From: Proteobacteria bacterium UBA6921
GTDB lineage: Bacteria; Pseudomonadota; Gammaproteobacteria; SG8-11
Length of the DNA stretch: 12,124 bases
Direction of reading: 5' to 3'
Assembly: GCA_002450895.1 (NCBI GenBank)
Contig: DKAR01000086.1
Location: 46,208 to 58,331, forward strand
The notes below the pieces were generated by a model. That model made no database searches, was not told where the DNA came from, and worked only from the letters and a program-made list of their open reading frames with translations. Made by a program: the position numbers and the translations under genes. This document shows, piece after piece, positions 1 through 6,121 of the stretch (the stretch's first letter is position 1; every line of letters starts with the position of its first letter).

Positions 1-66
1 GGGATACGCCACGATTCCTCCGTGGCGGAGGACTTCAGCGGCATGTTGAATCTCGGACGCAGACAT
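1..66 (-). CDS. tsaC: TsaC/YrdC/Sua5-family L-threonylcarbamoyladenylate synthase, N-terminal fragment
   Basis: The reverse strand reads from an ATG at 66-64 through 22 open codons to the window edge. The peptide begins MSASEIQHAAEVLR and continues HGGIVAYP. This is the usual start of the YrdC/Sua5 fold: a helix ending in a V-L-x-x-G-G motif, then a strand I-V-A-Y-P that in the family is followed by T-E-(A/T). The family makes threonylcarbamoyl-AMP from threonine, bicarbonate and ATP, the first step of the tRNA t6A modification, in the cytoplasm. Only about a tenth of the protein is visible, so the catalytic residues cannot be checked, and a YciO or HypF-type relative is not excluded. No strong ribosome binding site precedes the ATG. 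The gene diverges from the Liv operon, and the open frame that extends the Liv binding protein upstream of 193 overlaps it. The assignment rests on pattern recognition of a short peptide. Confidence 0.72.
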   Translation of the reverse strand, partial: MSASEIQHAAEVLRHGGIVAYP

Positions 67-192
67 GGGTTTCACGCTAGAAGATGTCGTCGCGGCGGTC
101 AATACAGGGAGATTCTTCAGGCTTGCGCTAAACTAATTCAAATTCGTTGGTTCGGTCGACCACTGGCAAATCGCAATAAGGAGAGACGCATC
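67..192. promoter_or_regulatory. Divergent intergenic region between tsaC-like gene and the Liv operon
   Basis: These 126 bp lie between two divergent starts and must hold the promoters of both if each is transcribed locally. The stretch around 131-150 (aactaattcaaattcg) is clearly richer in A and T than its surroundings and is the likeliest promoter core. I could not assign a convincing -35/-10 pair on either strand. The ribosome binding site of the Liv binding protein (aaggagag, 178-185) lies at its right end. Confidence 0.45.
178..185 (+). promoter_or_regulatory. Ribosome binding site deciding the livK start
   Basis: The sequence aaggagag, 7 bases before GTG 193, is the strongest Shine-Dalgarno match in the window. 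It fixes the start of the binding protein just before its lipoprotein signal and argues against any upstream start in the same frame. Confidence 0.8.
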
Positions 193-1377
193 GTGAAACA
201 GATTCGCCCCCTCATCATCGCGCTCGGTTGCGCGCTCGCATTAGGTTGCGGAAAGAAAGAAGAAGCCGCAAAAACTGAAGCTGCGCCTGGCGCCGGTGGT
301 GCAGCGGCGGGGGCAGAAGAGTTGGTGAAGATCGGCTCGGTTGCGCCGCTGACGGGGCCGCAAGCGTCGCTTGGAAAAGACAATGAGAATGGAGCCCAGT
401 TGGCGTTCGACGAAGCCAACGCCCAAGGCATCATGCTGGGCGGCAAGAAAGCAAAGTTCGAGATCATCAGCGAAGATGACCAAGCGGATCCGCGCACCGG
501 AACCGTCGTCGCCCAGAAACTTGTTGATAGCAAGGTGAAGGGCGTCATTGGCCACCTGAATTCCGGAACGACCATTCCCGCCTCCAAGATTTATGCGGAC
601 AATAACATTCCGCAGATTTCGCCATCGGCGACGGCCATTCCATATACGGCGCAAGGCTACAAGACCGCGTTTCGCGTCATGACCAATGATGAGCAACAGG
701 GTGCGGTTCTCGGCAATTATGCGGCCACCGCGCTGGGCGCAAAGAAAATCGCCATCATCGATGACCGAAGCGCGTATGGACAGGGACTCGCCGATCAGGT
801 TGCAACGGCCGCGAAAGCGGCGGGCGCGGACGTGGTGGCGCGTGAATACACCAGCGACAAGGCCACCGACTTTACCGCGATTCTGACGTCGATCAAGAGC
901 AAGAAACCCGATCTGATTTTCTTTGGCGGTATGTTTCCGCAAGGCGCGCCGATGGTGAAGCAGATGAAGGGGCTCGGCCTGAAGGCCAAGTTCCTGGGCG
1001 GCGACGGCGTGCAGACGGCAGACTTCCTCAGTATCGCGGGTACCGACGGCGAAGGTGTGATCGCGTCTTCGCCGGGCGTACCTGTATCGTCAATGCCGGG
1101 CGGACAGGATTTCGTAACCAAGTACACGGCCAAGTACGGTGAGATCCAGCTGTACGCACCGTACGCCTATGATGCCGCATGGGCGATGATCAACGCGATG
1201 AAAGCGGCGAATTCTTCGGATCCCGCCGTTTACATGCCTGAACTTGCGAAGGTGAATTTCACGGGTGTCACCGGACAAATCAGTTTTGACGCGAAAGGTG
1301 ATGTACAAGGAGGCGCCGTGACGATGTATCAGGTCAAGGATGGCAAGTGGCAAGTGCTGGAGACTGTCAAAAAGTAA
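193..1377 (+). CDS. livK: Branched-chain amino acid-type ABC transporter substrate-binding lipoprotein
   Basis: This is the periplasmic ligand-binding component of the HAAT/Liv importer encoded by the next four genes. I start it at GTG 193 (394 residues) because a good Shine-Dalgarno sequence (aaggagag, 178-185) sits 7 bases upstream. From there the protein opens with a lipoprotein signal (K-x-x-R, hydrophobic core, lipobox A-L-G-C with Cys19). The frame remains open back to the window edge, but that extension is Arg/Cys-rich, non-hydrophobic and overlaps the divergent tsaC-like gene. After the lipid anchor comes an Ala/Gly-rich tether (about 29-42), then the type I periplasmic binding fold (about 45-390). 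It shows the family signatures VKIGSVAPLTG, an S-G-T-T stretch at 124-127 in the ligand-binding region, the Y-G-Q-G-L motif at 195-199 and YAPYAYDAAWAM near 321-332. The family binds Leu/Ile/Val, but also other amino acids, amides or urea, so the ligand is open. Confidence 0.93.
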   Translation: MKQIRPLIIALGCALALGCGKKEEAAKTEAAPGAGGAAAGAEELVKIGSVAPLTGPQASLGKDNENGAQLAFDEANAQGIMLGGKKAKFEIISEDDQADPRTGTVVAQKLVDSKVKGVIGHLNSGTTIPASKIYADNNIPQISPSATAIPYTAQGYKTAFRVMTNDEQQGAVLGNYAATALGAKKIAIIDDRSAYGQGLADQVATAAKAAGADVVAREYTSDKATDFTAILTSIKSKKPDLIFFGGMFPQGAPMVKQMKGLGLKAKFLGGDGVQTADFLSIAGTDGEGVIASSPGVPVSSMPGGQDFVTKYTAKYGEIQLYAPYAYDAAWAMINAMKAANSSDPAVYMPELAKVNFTGVTGQISFDAKGDVQGGAVTMYQVKDGKWQVLETVKK

Positions 1378-1514
1378 TTTTCGGAATGCACACAGGCCGA
1401 TCGGTCTTGGGTGCGTGACGTGGATAGCGGGCGGCGACGCGGCGATTGATGTACGCTTCGTCGCGACGGCGCCGTTACAGCAGTCGCACAATTTTGCCGA
1501 TTAACGCCGTATCC
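1378..1514 (+). other. livK-livH intergenic segment rich in palindromes
   Basis: These 137 bp separate the binding-protein gene from the tightly packed permease/ATPase genes. They contain perfect palindromes CCGATCGG (1397-1404), CGTCGCGACG (1459-1468) and CGGCGCCG (1467-1474). GCGACG at 1434-1439 can also pair with CGTCGC at 1459-1464. No run of T follows, so this is not a classical intrinsic terminator. In Liv-type operons the binding protein is usually made in excess over the permease. A structured spacer here could stabilise the livK message or attenuate read-through; that role is inferred, not seen. Confidence 0.4.
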
Positions 1515-2444
1515 ATGGACATTTTCCTCCAACAAGTCATTAACGGTCTGGTGTTGGGCAGCGTGTATGCGCTGGTCGCGCTCGGCTACACCATGGTCTA
1601 TGGAATCCTGGAGCTGATTAATTTCGCCCATGGTGAGATCACCATGGTGGGTGCGATGGTCAGTCTCGCCGTCGTCAGCGCCCTGGCGGGAAGTGGCGTG
1701 GACATGCCGGGAGTCATGATCGTGTTGACCGGTGTCCTGACGGCGATCCCGGTCTGCATGGGATTGGGTTACTCCATCGAACGCGTGGCCTATCGGCCCT
1801 TGCGTCATGCACCGCGACTCGCACCGTTGATTACTGCGATCGGAATCTCGATTGTTCTGCAGAACGCCGCCATGCTGATTTGGGGACGGCAATACATTCC
1901 TTTTCCTCCAGTTTTGCAGATCACCCGCTACGATATCGGCGGCGCAACCATAACCAACCTTCAAATTGCGATCATCGTCTTGTCAGCCTGCGCGATGATC
2001 GGGTTGGTGTTTCTTGTCAACAAGACCCGCCTGGGGCGTGCAATGCGGGCGACGGCGCAGTCACCGCAAGTCGCCGGACTGATGGGTGTGAATATCAATT
2101 CGATCATCTCGGCAACATTCGTCATTGGTTCGGGCCTTGCGGCCATCGCCGGGGTGATGGTGAGCGCCTATTACGGGCTTGCGCACTACTACATGGGATT
2201 CATGCTGGGGCTCAAGGCATTTTCCGCCGCGGTGTTGGGTGGAATCGGGAATCTCACCGGCGCGATGCTGGGTGGACTTTTGCTGGGTGTTATTGAGAGT
2301 CTCGGCGCGGGATATATCGGTGACCTGACGGGCGGATTCCTTGGAAGTCACTATCAGGATGTCTTTGCGTTCTTTGTGCTGATTCTCGTCCTCGTATTTC
2401 GCCCATCCGGGTTGCTCGGTGAGCGTGTTGTGGATCGTGCCTAG
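1515..2444 (+). CDS. livH: Branched-chain amino acid-type ABC transporter permease LivH
   Basis: This is an inner-membrane permease subunit that pairs with the following LivM to form the translocation channel. With the ATG at 1515 the protein has 309 residues, the usual LivH length, and opens MDIFLQQVINGLVLGSVYAL, a typical LivH N-terminus. An in-frame ATG 23 codons upstream (1446) would add an Arg-rich, non-hydrophobic stretch and is rejected. Family signatures include GYTMVYGILELINFAHGE (about 24-41), the cytoplasmic EAA-like loop T-R-L-G-R-A-M-R-A-T (171-180) followed by the A-x-x-M-G-V-N segment that docks on the ATPases, and the C-terminal R-P-S-G-L-L-G. About eight hydrophobic segments are visible. 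No clear Shine-Dalgarno sequence precedes the ATG. The stop is 3 bp before livM, so translation is probably coupled. Confidence 0.95.
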   Translation: MDIFLQQVINGLVLGSVYALVALGYTMVYGILELINFAHGEITMVGAMVSLAVVSALAGSGVDMPGVMIVLTGVLTAIPVCMGLGYSIERVAYRPLRHAPRLAPLITAIGISIVLQNAAMLIWGRQYIPFPPVLQITRYDIGGATITNLQIAIIVLSACAMIGLVFLVNKTRLGRAMRATAQSPQVAGLMGVNINSIISATFVIGSGLAAIAGVMVSAYYGLAHYYMGFMLGLKAFSAAVLGGIGNLTGAMLGGLLLGVIESLGAGYIGDLTGGFLGSHYQDVFAFFVLILVLVFRPSGLLGERVVDRA

Positions 2445-2447
2445 TCC

Positions 2448-3581
2448 ATGCGGGCCGCAATCGAGAAATTCCTGACGCTCGCCAAAAAAGACCGCCGCGT
2501 GGCGTGGGCCGCATTCGCGGCTGTCGCCATCTTGCTCGCCGTGTTGCCAATGCTCGTCGATATGGGGCTTGGCCGATCCTGGGTCCGTGTGCTGAATTTC
2601 ACGCTGATCTACATCATGCTGGCGCTGGGGCTGAACATCGTGGTTGGCTTCGCGGGCCTGCTTGATCTCGGCTACGTCGCGTTTTACGCCGTGGGCGCTT
2701 ACGTTTACGCGTTACTGTCTTCGCCCCATTTCGGGTTGCACCTGCCGTTCTGGTTTGTACTTCCCTTCGGCGCGCTGCTCGCCGCATTTTTCGGCGTGCT
2801 CTTGGGTGCGCCGACGTTACGCCTGCGTGGCGATTACCTCGCCATCGTCACACTGGGGTTCGGTGAGATCATTCGCATCTTTCTTAATAATCTCAACGCG
2901 CCGTTCAATCTGACGAACGGACCCCAAGGGATCAATCTGATCGACCCGATCCGTATCGGTGGTGTCAATCTCAACCAAACGACGACGCTGGCCGGAATTG
3001 AGTTCCAGGGAGGATATCTTCTTTACTATCTGTTCCTCGCGCTGACGATTGCGGTGATCTTTGTCTGCATGCGACTGCAGGATTCCCGATTGGGGCGCGC
3101 GTGGGTGGCCATTCGCGAGGATGAAGTCGCGGCCGCCGCGATGGGGATCAACACGCGCAACGTCAAATTGCTTGCGTTTGCGATGGGCGCCTCCTTTGGC
3201 GGTTTGAGCGGCGGGTTGTTTGCGGGATTTCAGGGGTTCGTTAGCCCGGAAAGCTTTCACCTGCTCGAATCGATCATGATTTTGTGCATGGTGGTTCTCG
3301 GCGGCATGGGGAACATTGCCGGCGTTATTTTGGGTGCCGTGCTGCTTACGGTATTGCCCGAAGCATTGCGCTATATCGGCGAATTCGAGCGCGCCGTGTT
3401 TGGGCAAATCATCGTTGATCCCTCGGATTTGCGATTGCTTCTGTTTGGCATGGCACTGGTGATCATGATGCTGTTCCGTCCCATGGGCATGCTGCCGTCG
3501 ACACGCCGCGCGCGGGAGTTCGAGGCTGACGACGCGGTGTTGGACCAGGAACGCGCGTCGGTTTACGACAGCCAACGGTAA
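2448..3581 (+). CDS. livM: Branched-chain amino acid-type ABC transporter permease LivM
   Basis: This is the second inner-membrane permease subunit of the importer. The 377-residue protein starts 3 bp after the livH stop, without its own clear Shine-Dalgarno sequence, which suggests translational re-initiation. It has a basic N-terminus, then hydrophobic segments from about residue 18. The LivM signatures are ALGLNIVVGFAGLLDLGYVAF (about 59-79), L-R-G-D-Y-L-A-I-V-T-L-G-F-G-E-I (126-141) and the EAA-like ATPase-docking loop around 212-240 (SRLGRAWVAIREDE followed by A-x-x-M-G-I-N). V-L-G-G-M-G-N-I lies at 283-290 and the terminal R-P-M-G-M-L-P-S-T-R-R at 344-354. The polar C-terminal tail of about 25 residues is within the normal range of the family. 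Confidence 0.95.
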   Translation: MRAAIEKFLTLAKKDRRVAWAAFAAVAILLAVLPMLVDMGLGRSWVRVLNFTLIYIMLALGLNIVVGFAGLLDLGYVAFYAVGAYVYALLSSPHFGLHLPFWFVLPFGALLAAFFGVLLGAPTLRLRGDYLAIVTLGFGEIIRIFLNNLNAPFNLTNGPQGINLIDPIRIGGVNLNQTTTLAGIEFQGGYLLYYLFLALTIAVIFVCMRLQDSRLGRAWVAIREDEVAAAAMGINTRNVKLLAFAMGASFGGLSGGLFAGFQGFVSPESFHLLESIMILCMVVLGGMGNIAGVILGAVLLTVLPEALRYIGEFERAVFGQIIVDPSDLRLLLFGMALVIMMLFRPMGMLPSTRRAREFEADDAVLDQERASVYDSQR

Positions 3582-3587
3582 AAACCC

Positions 3588-4367
3588 ATGACCGACGCTG
3601 CGCCACTGCTGGTCGCCGAAAACATAAGCAAGCATTTTGGCGGGTTGATTGCCCTCTCTGACGTGTCGCTGCAAATCAATTCTGGCGAAATTTTCGGGCT
3701 CATTGGTCCCAACGGAGCGGGCAAGACAACGCTGTTCAATGTTCTCACCGGCTTGTACGAAGCAACGTCCGGTGATGTCCGGTTCGACGGTGCTTCATTG
3801 CGCGGACGCGGGCCCCACCAGATTGTCGCGCACGGTTTGGCGCGAACATTTCAGAACATTCGCCTGTTTGCCAACATGACGGCGCTCGAGAACGTTCAGG
3901 TTGGGCGACATTGTCGTTCGCGCAGCACGGTGTTTGGCGATGTGTTCCGAACCGCCTTTACGCGGCGTGAAGAAGTGGACAATCGCGCGCGCGCCCGTGA
4001 ATTGCTGAATCGCGTCGGTATTGGTTCGCAAGCCTCGTTGCTGGCCAAGCATTTGTCGTATGGAGACCAGCGGCGATTGGAAATTGCGCGTGCTCTCGCC
4101 ACGGAACCGAAACTCGTTGCGTTGGATGAGCCGGCCGCCGGCATGAATCCCACGGAGCGGGATGCGCTCGCGGAGCTGCTTTCCGGACTGTGCAAGGAAA
4201 TTCCGGTGACTTTGTTACTGATCGAGCATGACGTGAAGCTTGTAATGAATCTTTGTGATCGAGTCGCGGTGCTGGATTACGGAAAAAAAATCGCCGAGGG
4301 CATTCCTGCCGACGTTCAGCGCGACCCCAAGGTGATCGAAGCGTATCTGGGAGGTTCTGTCGCGTGA
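3588..4367 (+). CDS. livG: Branched-chain amino acid-type ABC transporter ATP-binding protein LivG
   Basis: This is one of the two cytoplasmic ATPases that power the importer. Its 259 residues contain the Walker A motif G-P-N-G-A-G-K-T (40-47), the Q-loop T-F-Q-N (87-90), the ABC signature L-S-Y-G-D-Q (156-161), Walker B L-V-A-L-D-E-P (176-182) and the H-loop histidine in I-E-H-D (His214). The A-G-M-N-P-T-E segment after Walker B and the ending E-A-Y-L-G are typical of LivG. It starts 6 bp after livM. Its last four bases form the GTGA overlap with livF, and a gggagg stretch at 4349-4354 inside its end serves as the livF ribosome binding site. Confidence 0.96.
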   Translation: MTDAAPLLVAENISKHFGGLIALSDVSLQINSGEIFGLIGPNGAGKTTLFNVLTGLYEATSGDVRFDGASLRGRGPHQIVAHGLARTFQNIRLFANMTALENVQVGRHCRSRSTVFGDVFRTAFTRREEVDNRARARELLNRVGIGSQASLLAKHLSYGDQRRLEIARALATEPKLVALDEPAAGMNPTERDALAELLSGLCKEIPVTLLLIEHDVKLVMNLCDRVAVLDYGKKIAEGIPADVQRDPKVIEAYLGGSVA

Positions 4368-5074
4368 GCCTCCTCGAGATCAAGGACTTCGCCGTCCATT
4401 ACGGCGGGGTGAAGGCCGTCAAGAACGTCAATCTGCATGTCGACTCGGGTGAGCTGGTTTGTCTCATTGGCGCCAATGGCGCCGGCAAGACGACAACGCT
4501 GAAGGCGATCTGCGGGCTTGTTCCTGCGGCGCAAGGGACCGTGATGTTTGATGGCGCACCGATTGCCGGCATGGCCACACACGATATCGCGCGTCGCGGT
4601 TTGGCGCTGGTGCCTGAAGGCCGGGGTATTTTCAGTCGAATGACCGTATTGGAAAATCTCGAAATGGGTGCCTACGCCCGGACGGATCGACCGGGTATTC
4701 AGGCCGATCTGTCAAAGGTCCTGGAGTTGTTTCCTCGCCTTGCCGAACGGCGCCTTCAAAAGGCGGGTACGCTTTCCGGTGGTGAGCAGCAAATGTTGGC
4801 CATGGGGCGCGCGTTAATGAGCCGGCCTAAACTTCTGTTACTGGACGAGCCCAGCATGGGACTTGCGCCGATTCTTGTGGAAAAAATCTTTGAGACGATC
4901 CGAAATGTCGCGGCGGAAGGGGTGGTCGTGTTGCTGATCGAGCAGAACGCGAAGCGGGCACTCGAGATCAGCCAGCGGGGTTATGTCATGGAAAGCGGTT
5001 CGATCACCCTGGCGGGACCGTCTTCGGACCTGCTCAACGACCCGATGGTGCGAAAAAGCTACCTGGGGGCCTGA
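4364..5074 (+). CDS. livF: Branched-chain amino acid-type ABC transporter ATP-binding protein LivF
   Basis: This is the second ATPase of the importer and forms the nucleotide-binding heterodimer with LivG. Its 236 residues show Walker A G-A-N-G-A-G-K-T (36-43), V-P-E-G-R-G-I-F (83-90), signature L-S-G-G-E-Q (137-142), Walker B L-L-L-L-D-E-P (157-163) and I-E-Q-N-A (192-196), and the protein ends S-Y-L-G-A. A Glu at the Q-loop and a Gln at the H-loop position are normal for LivF and identify the subfamily. The start is a GTG overlapping the livG stop (GTGA), 9 bases after gggagg at 4349-4354. No clear terminator follows. The 129 bp to the next gene contain only a weak CCAG/CTGG stem, so read-through into the PhnD-like gene remains possible. 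Confidence 0.96.
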   Translation: MSLLEIKDFAVHYGGVKAVKNVNLHVDSGELVCLIGANGAGKTTTLKAICGLVPAAQGTVMFDGAPIAGMATHDIARRGLALVPEGRGIFSRMTVLENLEMGAYARTDRPGIQADLSKVLELFPRLAERRLQKAGTLSGGEQQMLAMGRALMSRPKLLLLDEPSMGLAPILVEKIFETIRNVAAEGVVVLLIEQNAKRALEISQRGYVMESGSITLAGPSSDLLNDPMVRKSYLGA

Positions 5075-5203
5075 ACCGGCACAAGTTCGCCTATTCAATG
5101 TCGATAAACCTTCACCAGGGTTGCCACTGGGGTTCGCACGTTTCCTCAGTTCTGCGGATCGCTCACGTCGTCGTGTCAAACGAGACCAAGAGAGGGATTC
5201 CTC

Positions 5204-6082
5204 ATGAAACAAAAAAAATACAAATTTCCTGACTTGCTGCTGTTTATTTTGCTGGCAGTGTTCGTATCGATCGGATGGATTTCTGCCTCCAACGCGGCGA
5301 GTGAGGCCAGCCAGTACACACTCGCCATCGTGCCCAGATTGCCGCCAGCAACGGTCCACCGCGAGTGGTCTCCGTTTGTAGAACGTCTACAGCGCGAATC
5401 CGGGGTCAAACTCGACTTGAAAGTTTTCTCCACATTCTCCGAATTCGAGCATTACATCTACTCGGGCAAGGCGGATTTTGTATTCATCAATCCGTATCAG
5501 GCGGTCACCCTGAAGAGCGCATTGGGTTATATCCCGCTGGTCCGCGATGGCTCGCACAAACTGAGCGGGGTGCTTGTGGTTCGCGCCGACAGCGGCATCA
5601 AGAAACTTTCCGATCTGCAGGGCAAAGATATCGCGTTTCCCCATCCCAATGCGTTCGGCGCATCGCTTCATATGCGAGCCACCCTAAAAGAAGTGGCGAA
5701 CATCGATTTCAATCCGGTCTACGTGACGACCCACGCGAACGTGTACCGCCATGTTCTACTCGGAAAGGTAGCCGCCGGCGGCGGTGTCAATGTGACACTG
5801 AACAAGGAACCCGAGCACCTTCGCGACCAGCTCCGGATTATTTTTCAAACTGATGGTGTCGCGCCACATCCGCTGGCCGCGAATCCCCGCGTTGCGGAAC
5901 CCGTGCGGGAGAAAATCATTCAAACAATTTTGTCGATGGCGCAGGATGTCCAGGGCCGGGCTGTACTTAAGGCCACCACCATCGAAGAACCGGTTCGGGC
6001 CAATTACGCTACCGACTATGCTGGACTCGAAAAACTCCGCCTCGACAAGTACTACGTGCACAGCGACGTGCCGGAGCAGTAG
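5204..6082 (+). CDS. PhnD-like periplasmic substrate-binding protein (orphan, probable sensor partner)
   Basis: This is an exported binding protein of the phosphate/phosphite/phosphonate-binding PhnD-like family (type II periplasmic fold). The 292 residues begin with a Lys-rich n-region and hydrophobic core (about 10-28), with likely signal peptidase cleavage after Ala31 or Ala32. Family landmarks are Y-T-L-A-I-V-P-R near 38, A-D-F-V-F-I-N-P-Y-Q-A-V (90-101), L-S-D-L-Q-G-K-D-I-A-F (135-145), N-A-F-G-A-S-L-H (149-156) and the H-x-N-V-Y-R-H-V-L-L-G-K-V-A-A-G-G-G stretch (177-194). A ribosome binding site (agaggg, 5191-5196) precedes ATG 5204. No PhnC or PhnE partner is encoded nearby; instead a membrane c-di-GMP enzyme follows after 39 bp. 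I infer that it acts as a ligand-sensing partner of that enzyme rather than in transport. The ligand is unknown and need not be a phosphonate. Confidence 0.85.
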   Translation: MKQKKYKFPDLLLFILLAVFVSIGWISASNAASEASQYTLAIVPRLPPATVHREWSPFVERLQRESGVKLDLKVFSTFSEFEHYIYSGKADFVFINPYQAVTLKSALGYIPLVRDGSHKLSGVLVVRADSGIKKLSDLQGKDIAFPHPNAFGASLHMRATLKEVANIDFNPVYVTTHANVYRHVLLGKVAAGGGVNVTLNKEPEHLRDQLRIIFQTDGVAPHPLAANPRVAEPVREKIIQTILSMAQDVQGRAVLKATTIEEPVRANYATDYAGLEKLRLDKYYVHSDVPEQ

Positions 6083-6121
6083 GCCTGACCAGGTGGAACC
6101 ACGAGAGCGCGAATTGATGCG

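Noticed and set aside
7..27. Perfect 7-bp stem CGCCACG/CGTGGCG as a terminator
   Set aside because: It lies inside the coding sequence of the TsaC-like gene and has no T-run on either side.
22..192. N-terminal extension of the Liv binding protein back to a GTG at 22
   Set aside because: The extension is basic and non-hydrophobic, would bury the lipoprotein signal, and overlaps the divergent TsaC-like coding sequence. GTG 193 has the better ribosome binding site.
1446..1514. Upstream in-frame start for LivH adding 23 residues
   Set aside because: The added residues are Arg-rich and unlike the family. The ATG at 1515 gives the typical LivH N-terminus and length.
2817..3674. 285-codon minus-strand open frame across livM
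   Set aside because: It is a shadow of livM: the peptide is rich in His, Gln and Arg, shows no domain, and the opposite strand is clearly coding.
4940..4951. Missing H-loop histidine (I-E-Q-N) and Q-loop glutamine in LivF as a sign of an inactive ATPase
   Set aside because: Gln at the H-loop and Glu at the Q-loop are normal for LivF proteins; Walker A, Walker B and the signature are intact.
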